A DNA stretch of 64,000 nt from positions 1 to 64,000 of the forward strand of contig JAFLDS010000013.1 in assembly GCA_017302295.1 (NCBI GenBank), in the 5' to 3' direction. The DNA is from Thauera sp. (GTDB taxonomy: Bacteria; Pseudomonadota; Gammaproteobacteria; Burkholderiales; Rhodocyclaceae). The notes below the pieces were generated by a model. The model saw nothing but the letters and a program-made list of their open reading frames with translations, was not told where the DNA came from and made no database searches. Below, one piece after another: positions 9,364 through 19,183 of the stretch; within the stretch, counting starts at the first letter, position 1; every line of letters starts with the position of its first letter. The position numbers and the translations under genes are program-made.

Positions 9364-9484
9364 CGGGTTCGGCGCTTTGCAGGGGCGGGCTGGGCTCGAT
9401 TGTGACGGCATCGCAGGAAAAATGCGATAGGCCTAATGACATTCAAATGAGATCGTGGGCTCTCCGCGGCGACGCCCCGGGCCC

Positions 9485-10600
9485 TCAGCGCACGACCATG
9501 TTGTCGCGATGGATCAGCTCGGGTTCGTCGATGTAGCCGAGCAGGGCCTCGATTTCCGCTGTCGGCCTGCGGGCGATGCGGCGGCACTCGGTGGCACTGT
9601 AATTGGCCAGGCCGCGAGCGACTTCCTCGCCGGCCGCCGTGCGGCAGGCCACGGCGGCGCCGCGCTTGAACTCGCCGCGGACCTCGACGACGCCGACCGG
9701 CAGCAGGCTGCGCCCGCTCTTCAGCGCGGCGACCGCGCCGTCGTCGATGACGAGGTCGCCCGCGAGCTGCAGGTGGTCGGCGATCCACTGCTTGCGCGCC
9801 TGCAGCGGGGTGCTGGACGCATACAGCAGGGTGCCCACCGCCTCGCCAGCGGCCAGGCGCAGCAGCGGGTCGGGCGTGCGGCCGCTGGCGATGCAGGTGT
9901 GCGCGCCGCTGCGCGCGGCGCGCTGGGCGGCGCGGATCTTGGTGATCATGCCGCCCTTGCTGATCGCGCTGCCCGAGCCGCCGGCCATGGATTCGTACTG
10001 GCGGTCTTCGGCGCGGCCTTCGGAGATCAGTGTCGCGGCCGGATCCTTGCGCGGGTCGGCGGTGTAAAGGCCCTGCTGGTCGGTGAGGATGATGAGCGCG
10101 TCGGCCTCGATCAGATTGGCGACCAGCGCGCCCAGCGTGTCGTTGTCGCCGAACTTGATCTCGTCGGTGACCACGGTGTCGTTCTCGTTGATGATCGGCA
10201 CCACGCCCAGCTCGAGCAAGGTGGTTAGCGTCGAGCGGGCGTTGAGGTAACGGGTGCGGTCGGCGAGGTCCTCATGGGTGAGCAGGATCTGCGCGGTCTG
10301 CAGGCAGTGGCGGGAGAACGCTTTCTCGTAGGCTTCGACCAGACCCATCTGCCCAACGGCGGCGGCGGCCTGAAGCTTGTGCATCTCGTGGGGCCGCTTC
10401 GTCCAGCCGAGGCGCTGCATGCCGGCGGCGATCGCGCCGGATGAAACCAGCGCCACCTCGCGACCTTCCGCCCGCAGCGCGGCAATCTGGCGCGCCCAGT
10501 CGTCCAGCGCGGCGTGATCGAGCCCCGTGCCATTGTTGGTGACGAGTGCGCTGCCCACCTTGACGATCAGGCGACGGGCGGTACGGATCTTGTTTCTCAT
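9485..10600 (-). CDS. proB: glutamate 5-kinase
   Basis: 371 aa. The ATG at 10600 begins [20 protein letters not shown], the normal N-terminus, although the frame is open upstream. An amino-acid kinase domain ([34 protein letters not shown]) is followed by a C-terminal PUA domain from about residue 275. It phosphorylates glutamate with ATP in the first step of proline synthesis and is feedback-inhibited by proline in the family. It follows obgE closely, as in many betaproteobacteria, so it is probably read through from the rplU-rpmA-obgE region or from a local promoter. Confidence 0.96.
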   Translation of the reverse strand: MRNKIRTARRLIVKVGSALVTNNGTGLDHAALDDWARQIAALRAEGREVALVSSGAIAAGMQRLGWTKRPHEMHKLQAAAAVGQMGLVEAYEKAFSRHCLQTAQILLTHEDLADRTRYLNARSTLTTLLELGVVPIINENDTVVTDEIKFGDNDTLGALVANLIEADALIILTDQQGLYTADPRKDPAATLISEGRAEDRQYESMAGGSGSAISKGGMITKIRAAQRAARSGAHTCIASGRTPDPLLRLAAGEAVGTLLYASSTPLQARKQWIADHLQLAGDLVIDDGAVAALKSGRSLLPVGVVEVRGEFKRGAAVACRTAAGEEVARGLANYSATECRRIARRPTAEIEALLGYIDEPELIHRDNMVVR

Positions 10601-10631
10601 GGCGATGCGTCGGTCGGTCGGGCGGTTGCGT

Positions 10632-11912
<1,281 letters not shown>

Positions 11913-12176
11913 TCAGGCCGCTTCGGGCACAATGATCACGGTGCGACGACGGGACGGGCCCTTGACCGCGAACTGCACGACGCCGTCCTTCAGCGCGAAC
12001 AGGGTGTGGTCCTTGCCGATGCCGACGTTGTCGCCCGGGTGGTATTCGGTGCCGCGCTGGCGAACGATGATGTTGCCGGCAACGACGAACTGACCGCCGT
12101 AGCGCTTCACGCCGAGGCGTTTCGATTCCGAGTCGCGGCCGTTACGCGAACTGCCGCCAGCTTTTTTGTGTGCCAT
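11913..12176 (-). CDS. rpmA: 50S ribosomal protein L27
   Basis: 87 aa. It starts [16 protein letters not shown], the conserved L27 N-terminus that reaches the peptidyl-transferase centre, and continues with KRYGGQ and [15 protein letters not shown]. It lies 20 bases downstream of rplU and forms the usual L21-L27 operon. Confidence 0.98.
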   Translation of the reverse strand: MAHKKAGGSSRNGRDSESKRLGVKRYGGQFVVAGNIIVRQRGTEYHPGDNVGIGKDHTLFALKDGVVQFAVKGPSRRRTVIIVPEAA

Positions 12177-12196
12177 GTCGGATTACCCCCTGACGC

Positions 12197-12508
12197 TCAA
12201 GCCGAGATCGCTTCGATGCGAAGCTCGGTATAGTTCTGACGATGCCCCTGGTGCTTCTGGTAGTGCTTGCGACGGCGCATCTTGAAAATCTTGACCTTGT
12301 CGTGACGGCCGTGCGAAACCACGGTCGCCTTGACGGAAGCCCCGGCGACCACCGGCGTGCCGATCTTAACGGACTCGCCTTCACCGACCATGAAAACCTG
12401 GTCGATGGTGATTTCGGAACCCACGTCGGCCGGTATCTGTTCTACCTTGATCTTTTCGCCAGCGGCAACGCGATACTGCTTGCCACCGGTTTTTATCACC
12501 GCGTACAT
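12197..12508 (-). CDS. rplU: 50S ribosomal protein L21
   Basis: 103 aa, full length, starting [14 protein letters not shown] as in the family. The conserved C-terminal [19 protein letters not shown] region, which binds 23S rRNA, is present. It is the first gene of the rplU-rpmA operon and has a near-consensus promoter just upstream. Confidence 0.98.
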   Translation of the reverse strand: MYAVIKTGGKQYRVAAGEKIKVEQIPADVGSEITIDQVFMVGEGESVKIGTPVVAGASVKATVVSHGRHDKVKIFKMRRRKHYQKHQGHRQNYTELRIEAISA

Positions 12509-12546
12509 GGTGTTGCTCCAGTTGATGGGTTTGCAAAGAATCGCGC

Positions 12547-12575
12547 ACTATATGAGCCCGTCCGAGAAAAGTCAA
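12547..12575 (-). promoter_or_regulatory. sigma-70 promoter of rplU
   Basis: On the minus strand, TTGACT (12570-12575) and TATAGT (12547-12552) are separated by exactly 17 bases. Both boxes match consensus at five of six positions. The predicted transcription start is about 30 bases before the rplU ATG. It shares the intergenic region with the divergent glc operon. Confidence 0.8.
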
Positions 12576-12597
12576 TGTTAATCAGGAGGTTCAGCGC

Positions 12598-14109
12598 ATG
12601 ACGAGGCTTGCCGACGAAGAGGTTCCGGGCCGCGTGGAGCGTGACTTCAGCGCGATCGACAAGGCGCGCCTCGTGGAAGCGCTGGCGCGCGCGCTGCCAG
12701 TGGGGGCGCTGATGTACGAGGCGGAAGACCTTCGTCCCTACGAATGTGACGGCTTGTCGATGTACCGCGCAGTACCGTTCGCAGTGGCCTTGCCCACGAC
12801 CGAAGACGAGGTGGTCGCCGTGCTGCGGGCCTGCTTCGAGCTCGGCGTGCCGGTGGTGGCGCGGGGTGCTGGCACCGGGCTGTCTGGTGGGGCCTTGCCG
12901 CATGCGCAGGGCGTGCTGCTGTCGCTGGCGCGCTTCAACCGCATCCTGCACCTGGACGCGCATGCGCGCACCGCGGTGGTTCAGCCCGGCGTGCGCAACC
13001 TGGCCATCTCGGAGGCCGCGGCCGCGCATGGCCTGTATTACGCCCCGGATCCCTCGTCGCAGATCGCCTGCACCATCGGCGGCAACGTCGCGGAGAATTC
13101 CGGCGGCGTGCATTGCCTGAAGTACGGCCTCACCGTGCACAACCTGCTGCGCGTGCGCGGCGTCACCATCGAGGGCGACGTCGTCGAGTTCGGCAGCCAT
13201 GCGCTCGATGCGCCGGGCTACGACCTGCTGGCGCTGGTGACGGGCTCGGAGGGCATGCTGGCGGTGGTCACCGAAGTCACGGTGAAGCTCACACCCAAGC
13301 CGCAGCTCGCCCAGTGCGTACTGGCGGCGTTCGACGATGTGGTGCGGGCGGGCGACGCGGTGGCGCGCATCATCGCCGCGGGCATCATCCCGGCGGGTCT
13401 GGAGATGATGGACCAGCCGGCCACCGCGGCTGTCGAGGAGTTCGTGCGTGCCGGCTATCCGCTGGATGCGAAGGCCATCCTGCTGTGCGAATCCGACGGT
13501 ACGCCCGAAGAAGTGGAAGAGGAGATCGGCCGCGTGCGCGCCGTGCTCGAGGGCAGCGGCGCCACCGAGATCCGCATTTCGCGCGATGAGGCCGAGCGAC
13601 TCAGGTTCTGGGCCGGGCGCAAGGCGGCCTTCCCGGCGGCGGGGCGCCTGTCGCCCGACTATTACTGCATGGACGGAACCATCCCGCGCAAGCGCCTGGG
13701 CGAGATGCTGAGCGCGATCCAGAGCATGGAGAGCCGCTACGGACTGCGCTGCATCAACGTGTTCCACGCCGGCGACGGCAACCTGCATCCGCTGATTCTG
13801 TTCGACGCCAACCTGCCGGGCGAGCTCGAGCGGGCGGAGGCCTTCGGCGCCGAGATCCTGGAGCTGTCGGTGGCGCTCGGTGGCACGATCACCGGGGAGC
13901 ATGGCGTGGGCATCGAGAAGATCAACCAGATGTGCAGCCAGTTCGGCGCGGCCGAGCGCACCCAGTTCTTCCGCGTCAAGGAGGCCTTCGACCCACCGGG
14001 CCTGCTGAACCCGGGCAAGGCGATCCCGACCCTGCATCGCTGCGCCGAATACGGCCGGATGGTCGTGCATGGCGGACAGCTGCCGCATCCCGAGCTGCCG
14101 CGCTTCTGA
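12598..14109 (+). CDS. glcD: glycolate oxidase, FAD-linked subunit GlcD
   Basis: 503 aa. The ATG follows a perfect AGGAGG (12584-12589). The N-terminal FAD-binding PCMH domain shows VPVVARGAGTGLSGGALP and GGNVAENSGGVHCLKYG. The C-terminal FAD-oxidase domain ends with the conserved NVFHAGDGNLHP, GEHGVGIEK and NPGKAIP. It oxidises glycolate to glyoxylate with GlcE and GlcF and passes electrons to the respiratory chain. It is the first gene of a glcD-glcE-glcF operon that also holds a small extra ORF. Confidence 0.95.
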   Translation: MTRLADEEVPGRVERDFSAIDKARLVEALARALPVGALMYEAEDLRPYECDGLSMYRAVPFAVALPTTEDEVVAVLRACFELGVPVVARGAGTGLSGGALPHAQGVLLSLARFNRILHLDAHARTAVVQPGVRNLAISEAAAAHGLYYAPDPSSQIACTIGGNVAENSGGVHCLKYGLTVHNLLRVRGVTIEGDVVEFGSHALDAPGYDLLALVTGSEGMLAVVTEVTVKLTPKPQLAQCVLAAFDDVVRAGDAVARIIAAGIIPAGLEMMDQPATAAVEEFVRAGYPLDAKAILLCESDGTPEEVEEEIGRVRAVLEGSGATEIRISRDEAERLRFWAGRKAAFPAAGRLSPDYYCMDGTIPRKRLGEMLSAIQSMESRYGLRCINVFHAGDGNLHPLILFDANLPGELERAEAFGAEILELSVALGGTITGEHGVGIEKINQMCSQFGAAERTQFFRVKEAFDPPGLLNPGKAIPTLHRCAEYGRMVVHGGQLPHPELPRF

Positions 14110-14123
14110 GCGGCGAGGCATCG

Positions 14124-14300
14124 ATGACTGACAAGGCCTGGGTACAGTTTCTGCTGGTGGCGGTGCCGGTGATGTCGCTGATTGGCGCCTGGCTGGCGCT
14201 GCGCGGGCTGGGCGGACGGCGGGATCGCACGAGCGGCAGCAGGGCGGATCGAAACCGTGGCGACGAAGGTCGCACAAAAAATCAGGTGGGCGACCGATGA
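14124..14300 (+). CDS. small single-span membrane protein inside the glc operon
   Basis: 58 aa ORF fitted between glcD and glcE, starting 14 bases after the glcD stop and overlapping glcE by 4 bases (ATGA). Residues about 7-27 form one hydrophobic helix (VQFLLVAVPVMSLIGAWLAL). The rest is a very basic/polar tail rich in Arg, Asp and Gly. No family recognised. The overlap with glcE suggests it is translated and may couple translation of the two genes, but it may also be a chance frame; codon use in the tail is not persuasive. Confidence 0.45.
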   Translation: MTDKAWVQFLLVAVPVMSLIGAWLALRGLGGRRDRTSGSRADRNRGDEGRTKNQVGDR

Positions 14301-15367
14301 GCGAGTTGTATTCGGCATGGGCGGAACGGGTGCAGGCGGCGGCTGCGCAGGGTGCGCCGCTGTCCCTGCGCGGGGGTGGGACGAAGGCGTTCTACGGACG
14401 CGCGGCGCAGGGCGAGCCCTTCGATGTGTCCGCCAATTCCGGCGTGATTGCCTACGAGCCGACCGAGCTGGTGGTGACGGTGCGTGGCGGCATGCGCCTG
14501 GGCGAGCTGGAGTCTCTGCTTGCCGGGCAGAACCAGTTCCTCGCTTTCGAGCCCCCGCACTTCGGCGCCGATGCCACCGTGGCCGGTTGCGTGGCTGCAG
14601 GCTTGTCGGGGCCGCGGCGCGCGAGTGCCGGCGCTGTGCGCGATTTCATGCTCGGTGTGAAGCTGCTCGACGGGCGCGGCCAGATCCTGTCCTTTGGCGG
14701 CCAGGTGATGAAGAACGTGGCCGGCTACGATGTGTCGCGACTCGTGGCCGGCAGCCTGGGGACCTTGGGCATCATTCTCGAGGTGTCGCTCAAGGTGCTG
14801 CCGCGGCCGGTGGCCGAGGTGACGCTGAGCTTCGCGATGACCGAGCTGGACGCGATCGCGCGCCTCAACGGCTGGGGCGGACAGGCGCTGCCGGTGTCGG
14901 CATCCGCATGGGCGGACGGCCGGCTGTGGCTGCGCCTGTCGGGTGCCGAGGCGGCGGTGCGCGCGGCGACGGCGCAACTGGGCGGAGAGCGGCTGGCCGA
15001 GTCCGAGGCCGATGCGTTCTGGCATGGCGTGCGCGAACAGTCGGGCGACTGGTTTCGCGCACTTGGCGAGCGGCCGCTGTGGCGGGTTTCGCTTCCGAGC
15101 TCTGCGGCGCCGATGCGCCTGCCCGGTACGCAGCTCATCGAATGGGGCGGGGCGTTGCGCTGGCTGACGGGTGACGCTGCGGCGGCCGATGTGCGTGCGC
15201 GGGCCGTCGCGCTCGGCGGCCATGCGACGCTTTTCCGTGGCGGCGACCGCGACAGCGCGATCTTCACGCCCTTGCCTGGACCGTCGACGATCATCCACCA
15301 GCGCCTGAAGGACGCGTTCGACCCGGCGCGCATCTTCAATCCCGGCCGGCTCTACGAGGGGCTTTGA
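14297..15367 (+). CDS. glcE: glycolate oxidase, FAD-binding subunit GlcE
   Basis: 356 aa, shorter than GlcD as expected. It has the PCMH-type FAD fold: LSLRGGGTKAFYG, GCVAAGLSGPRRASAGAVRD and VAGYDVSRLVAGSLGTLGII, then FNPGRLY at the C-terminus. It forms the membrane-associated glycolate dehydrogenase with GlcD and the iron-sulfur protein GlcF. Its stop is three bases before the glcF ATG. Confidence 0.93.
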   Translation: MSELYSAWAERVQAAAAQGAPLSLRGGGTKAFYGRAAQGEPFDVSANSGVIAYEPTELVVTVRGGMRLGELESLLAGQNQFLAFEPPHFGADATVAGCVAAGLSGPRRASAGAVRDFMLGVKLLDGRGQILSFGGQVMKNVAGYDVSRLVAGSLGTLGIILEVSLKVLPRPVAEVTLSFAMTELDAIARLNGWGGQALPVSASAWADGRLWLRLSGAEAAVRAATAQLGGERLAESEADAFWHGVREQSGDWFRALGERPLWRVSLPSSAAPMRLPGTQLIEWGGALRWLTGDAAAADVRARAVALGGHATLFRGGDRDSAIFTPLPGPSTIIHQRLKDAFDPARIFNPGRLYEGL

Positions 15368-15369
15368 AC

Positions 15370-16611
15370 ATGCAGACCCAGCTTGCCGATTTCATCCGTG
15401 ACACGCCCGAGGGCCGCGAGGCCGACGACATCTTGCGCAAGTGCGTACATTGCGGCTTTTGCACCGCCACCTGTCCGACCTATCAGCTGCTCGGCGACGA
15501 ACTCGACGGGCCGCGCGGGCGCATCTACCTGATCAAGCAGGTGCTCGAGGGGCAACCGGTCACCGAAAAGACGCAACGACACCTCGACCGCTGCCTGACC
15601 TGTCGATCCTGCGAGTCGACCTGCCCGTCGGGTGTGCAGTACGGGCGGCTTGCCGACATCGGGCGCCATGTCGTCGAACAGCGCGTGCCGCGGCGCGGTG
15701 CCGACCGCGTGGTGCGTTGGGCGCTGCGCGAGTTCGTGCCGCGTCCGAAACTTTTTGGCATGGCGATGAAGATGGGGCAGGCGGTGAGCGGGGTGTTGCC
15801 CGGCGTGCTGCGCGACAAGGTGCCCGAGCCGCGTGCGCCGGGCGTGTGGCCCGCGCCGCGGCATGATCGGCGTGTGCTGGCGCTGGCGGGCTGCGTGCAG
15901 CCGGCCATGGCGCCCACGATCAATGCCGCGGCGGCGCGCGTGCTGGACGCATTGGGGATCTCGATGGTGGAGGTGGGCGGCGCGGGCTGCTGCGGGGCGG
16001 TGCGCCAGCATCTGGCCGATCCCGAAGGCGCGCGGCAGGACGCGCGGCGCAACATCGATGCCTGGTCGCCTGCGATCGAGCGTGGCGAGATCGAGGCGAT
16101 CGTGATGACCGCGTCGGGATGTGGCACCCAGGTCAGCGATTACGGATACCTGCTGCAGCACGACGCGGCCTATGCCGAGAGGGCGCGCCGGGTGTCCGGG
16201 CTGGTGCGCGACATCGGCGAGGTGGTGGCCGCCGCAGCCGAGACGCTGCGGGCGCTGCTGCCGTCCGCGGCAGGCGAGGCGACGCCGCTCGCCTGGCATG
16301 CGCCGTGCTCTCTGCAGCACGGGATGCGCATTCGCGGCACCGTGGAGCGGCTGCTCACCGCAGCCGGTTATCAGCTCACGCCGGTGCGCGATCCCCACTT
16401 GTGCTGTGGCTCGGCGGGCACCTATTCGCTGCTGCAGCCCGAACTCTCGAAGCGGCTGCGTGAAGACAAGCTCGATGCCCTGCAGGCAGGTGGTGCGGCG
16501 TTGATCGCATCGGCCAACGTCGGATGCATCTCGCACCTGCAGGCCGGCACCACGACACCGGTACGGCACTGGATCGAGTTGCTCGAAGCGAAGCTCGTCC
16601 GGAACAGCTGA
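15370..16611 (+). CDS. glcF: glycolate oxidase, iron-sulfur subunit GlcF
   Basis: 413 aa from the ATG at 15370 (a TTG two codons earlier overlaps the glcE stop). Two [4Fe-4S] motifs lie in the first 100 residues: CVHCGFCTATCP and CLTCRSCESTCP. Two CCG-type domains follow (GAGCCGAVRQH and HLCCGSAGTYSLLQP), as in GlpC, LldE and HdrB relatives. It carries electrons from GlcDE towards quinone. Confidence 0.95.
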   Translation: MQTQLADFIRDTPEGREADDILRKCVHCGFCTATCPTYQLLGDELDGPRGRIYLIKQVLEGQPVTEKTQRHLDRCLTCRSCESTCPSGVQYGRLADIGRHVVEQRVPRRGADRVVRWALREFVPRPKLFGMAMKMGQAVSGVLPGVLRDKVPEPRAPGVWPAPRHDRRVLALAGCVQPAMAPTINAAAARVLDALGISMVEVGGAGCCGAVRQHLADPEGARQDARRNIDAWSPAIERGEIEAIVMTASGCGTQVSDYGYLLQHDAAYAERARRVSGLVRDIGEVVAAAAETLRALLPSAAGEATPLAWHAPCSLQHGMRIRGTVERLLTAAGYQLTPVRDPHLCCGSAGTYSLLQPELSKRLREDKLDALQAGGAALIASANVGCISHLQAGTTTPVRHWIELLEAKLVRNS

Positions 16612-16769
16612 GTTCGCCGTGCGAGGGGGTGTCCAAGGCCGGGGGGTGTGAGGTCCATCACGAATGGCGCAAACGTCGCGCGCTGCGGCCGACGGGTCGA
16701 GGCACGCCGAGTGCCCATTCTTGGTAACATCGTCGGAATCGAGCCAAGTTCCGGGTCATCCCCATCATC

Positions 16770-17522
16770 ATGTCCTTCTCCATCGAGACCTGTGCTGCGC
16801 AACACATCGGCGACCGCAAGGAGCAGCAGGACAAGGTCGGGATGTTCGTGCATCCGACCCGCGCGGACACGCTGATGGCGGTGCTCGCCGACGGCATGGG
16901 GGGGCACTCGGGCGGGGCCATGGCGGCCGAGCAGGTCGTGATCAAGGCACGCCAGAACCTGGATGTGTTCGCTCCGCGCCATGAAACGGCGGAGCAGCTG
17001 CTGGGCAGCAGCCTCGCCGACGCGCATACGGTGATCCGGCTCACCCGCTTTACCAGCGAGCAGGATCCGCACAGCACGGCGGTCATGCTGCTCGTCCAGG
17101 GCAGCATGGCAACCTGGGCCCATTGCGGCGATTCGCGTCTTTACTTCTTTCGCGGGCAGAACACGGCGCAGCGTACCGAGGACCATTCCCTGGTAGGCGA
17201 ACTGAAGCGCAAGGGCCGCATCACCGAGCAAGAGTCGCTGACCCATCCGCAGCGCAACGTGCTGCTTTCCTGCCTGGGGAACGACCGCGAGCCGCGCATC
17301 GAATACGGCCACGCCAAGGAAATCCAGGCGGGAGACAGCTTTCTCCTCTGTTCGGATGGCTTGTGGGCGTATTTCAGTGACGATGAGCTGGCTGCCACCA
17401 TCCGCGACCACTCCGCACGGGCCGCCGCCGAAATCCTTATTCGCAACGCGCGTGAGCGCGCGGCGGGCAGCGGTGACAACGTCACGCTGGCCATCGTCAA
17501 GTTCAATCCGCCAATCAAGTGA
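16770..17522 (+). CDS. PP2C-family serine/threonine protein phosphatase
   Basis: 250 aa, the size of bacterial PP2C (Stp/PppA-like) enzymes. Metal-binding motifs are complete: QQDKVG near the N-terminus, ADGMGGHSGG, WAHCGDSRLYF, LLCSDGLWAYF and GSGDNVTLAIV. It hydrolyses phospho-Ser/Thr with Mn/Mg. No Ser/Thr kinase gene is adjacent, so the partner kinase must lie elsewhere. It stands alone between glcF and the pnt operon. I see no clear regulatory site in the 158 bases upstream. Confidence 0.9.
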   Translation: MSFSIETCAAQHIGDRKEQQDKVGMFVHPTRADTLMAVLADGMGGHSGGAMAAEQVVIKARQNLDVFAPRHETAEQLLGSSLADAHTVIRLTRFTSEQDPHSTAVMLLVQGSMATWAHCGDSRLYFFRGQNTAQRTEDHSLVGELKRKGRITEQESLTHPQRNVLLSCLGNDREPRIEYGHAKEIQAGDSFLLCSDGLWAYFSDDELAATIRDHSARAAAEILIRNARERAAGSGDNVTLAIVKFNPPIK

Positions 17523-17563
17523 AAAGCGCCTCTATCGGGGCTGTCCGATCGCGCTGCGAGTGA

Positions 17564-17578
17564 TGTTGCGTCGCAACA
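17564..17578. promoter_or_regulatory. 15-bp perfect palindrome upstream of pntAA, possible operator
   Basis: TGTTGCG, one central T, then CGCAACA: a perfect 7-bp inverted repeat. It sits about 17 bases before a candidate -35 box of the pnt operon, a normal place for an activator or repressor site. The binding protein is unknown. Confidence 0.5.
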
Positions 17579-17594
17579 ACATTCAAACGCGTTA

Positions 17595-17622
17595 TTGCTC
17601 ATTCGCCGATTGCCGGTAATAT
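17595..17622 (+). promoter_or_regulatory. candidate promoter of the pnt operon
   Basis: TTGCTC (17595-17600) and TAATAT (17617-17622) with 16 bases between. Both boxes are only fair. It would give a leader of about 115 bases ahead of pntAA. Confidence 0.35.
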
Positions 17623-17743
17623 TCCGCCAGCGCCGGTTGCGCACCAAGGTGGTGTGCAGCAGGGAGAGATAACGACACCGTGGGAGCGGCGCTTTTCTTG
17701 TCATCTCGGATTTGTCTTCCGAATCAATAGGGAGGAGTGCCCC

Positions 17744-18868
17744 ATGCCTCTGGTCATCGGAGTGCTAGCGGAGACTGCACCGGGCGAGCGACGGTTGTCG
17801 GTTGTTCCGGATGTGGTGAAAAAATATCAGGGCCTGGGTGCCCAGGTCGTGTTGCAGAAGGGGGCCGGCGTGCCGGCTCATTTCCGCGATGCGGATTTTG
17901 CGGACGTGACGTTCGTCGATAGCGCCGCCGACGTGTGCGCCGCCGCCGACGTGATGTTCTGCGTGCAGGCGCCGTCGGACGAGGCCCTTGCTGCGCTGAA
18001 GACGGGCAGCGTGCTGATCGGACTGCTGCAGCCCTGGGGCAGTGCCGAACGGGCGAAGCTGTTCCAGGACAAGCAGATCACCGCGTTTGCGCTCGAGCTG
18101 CTGCCGCGCATCTCGCGTGCGCAGAGCATGGATGCGCTGTCCTCGCAGGGTGCGGTGGCGGGCTATGAGTGCGCGCTGATCGCGGCCGACCACTCGCCCA
18201 AGTTCTTCCCGATGCTGACCTACGCGGCGGGCACCATCCGCCCGGCCAAGGTGCTGGTGATCGGCGCCGGCGTCGCCGGCCTCCAGGCCATCGCCACCGC
18301 GCGCCGCATCGGCGCGATGGTCGAGGCTTACGACGTGCGCCCCGAAACGCGTGAGCAGATCGAATCGCTCGGCGCCAAGTTCGTCGACACCGGCGTGTCG
18401 GCTGCGGGCGCGGGCGGCTATGCGCGCGAATTGACCGACGAGGAGAAGGCGAAGCAGGCCGAGCGTCTGGCCAAGGCCGTCGCCCAGTGCGATGCGCTGA
18501 TCACCACCGCAGCGATTCCGGGCAGGAAAGCGCCCCGGATCATCACTGCCGACATGATCTCGCGCATGAAGCCGGGCGCCGTGGTCGTCGACATGGCCGC
18601 CGAGACCGGTGGCAACGTCGAGGGCACGGTGTCGGGTGAGAAGACCTGGATCAACGACGTACTCGTGATCGGCCCGACCAACATCCCGAGCCGCATGCCG
18701 GTGCATGCGTCCGAGATGTACGCCAAGAACCTGTTCAACTTCATTTCGCCCTTCATCAAGGACGGCGCGCTGGCGCTCGACTGGGAAGACGAAGTGGTGG
18801 CCGGGACCTGTCTCACCCATGCGGGCGAAGTGCGCCACGCCGGGGTGAAGCAGGCGCTGGGTCTGTAA
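17744..18868 (+). CDS. pntAA: NAD(P) transhydrogenase subunit alpha part 1
   Basis: 374 aa. The ATG at 17744 follows GGAGGAG; the longer open frame upstream is not needed. This is the NAD(H)-binding dI component: VLAETAPGERRLSVVPD at the start, VIGAGVAGLQAIATARRIGAMVEAYDVR (nucleotide-binding fold) and KPGAVVVDMAAETGGNVEGT. The alpha chain is split, with the membrane part encoded by the next gene, as in Rhodospirillum rubrum. The complex couples hydride transfer from NADH to NADP+ with proton influx, supplying NADPH. Confidence 0.96.
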   Translation: MPLVIGVLAETAPGERRLSVVPDVVKKYQGLGAQVVLQKGAGVPAHFRDADFADVTFVDSAADVCAAADVMFCVQAPSDEALAALKTGSVLIGLLQPWGSAERAKLFQDKQITAFALELLPRISRAQSMDALSSQGAVAGYECALIAADHSPKFFPMLTYAAGTIRPAKVLVIGAGVAGLQAIATARRIGAMVEAYDVRPETREQIESLGAKFVDTGVSAAGAGGYARELTDEEKAKQAERLAKAVAQCDALITTAAIPGRKAPRIITADMISRMKPGAVVVDMAAETGGNVEGTVSGEKTWINDVLVIGPTNIPSRMPVHASEMYAKNLFNFISPFIKDGALALDWEDEVVAGTCLTHAGEVRHAGVKQALGL

Positions 18869-18880
18869 GGAGAAGCCGTC

Positions 18881-19183
18881 ATGGAAGGCTTTGCTGCAAT
18901 CTACATCTTCATGCTGGCGGCATTTACCGGCTATGAAGTCATCTCGCGCGTGCCGGTGATCCTGCACACGCCGCTGATGTCGGGCTCGAACTTCGTGCAC
19001 GGCGTGGTGCTGGTGGGCGCCATGGTGGTGCTCGGCCATGCCGACTCGAACGATCCGGTGCAACTGGCGATCGGCTTCGTCGCCGTGTTCCTCGGCGCGG
19101 CCAACGCTGCGGGCGGCTATGTCGTCACCGAGCGCATGCTGGCGATGTTCAAGGGTGGCAACAAGAAGCAAGGGGGCGCATAA
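18881..19183 (+). CDS. pntAB: NAD(P) transhydrogenase subunit alpha part 2 (membrane)
   Basis: 100 aa with three membrane helices, matching the C-terminal dII part of PntA (FTGYEVISRVPVILHTPLMSGSNFVHG, VLVGAMVVL). It starts 12 bases after pntAA, with AAGGAG before the ATG, and its stop abuts the pntB ATG. Confidence 0.96.
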   Translation: MEGFAAIYIFMLAAFTGYEVISRVPVILHTPLMSGSNFVHGVVLVGAMVVLGHADSNDPVQLAIGFVAVFLGAANAAGGYVVTERMLAMFKGGNKKQGGA

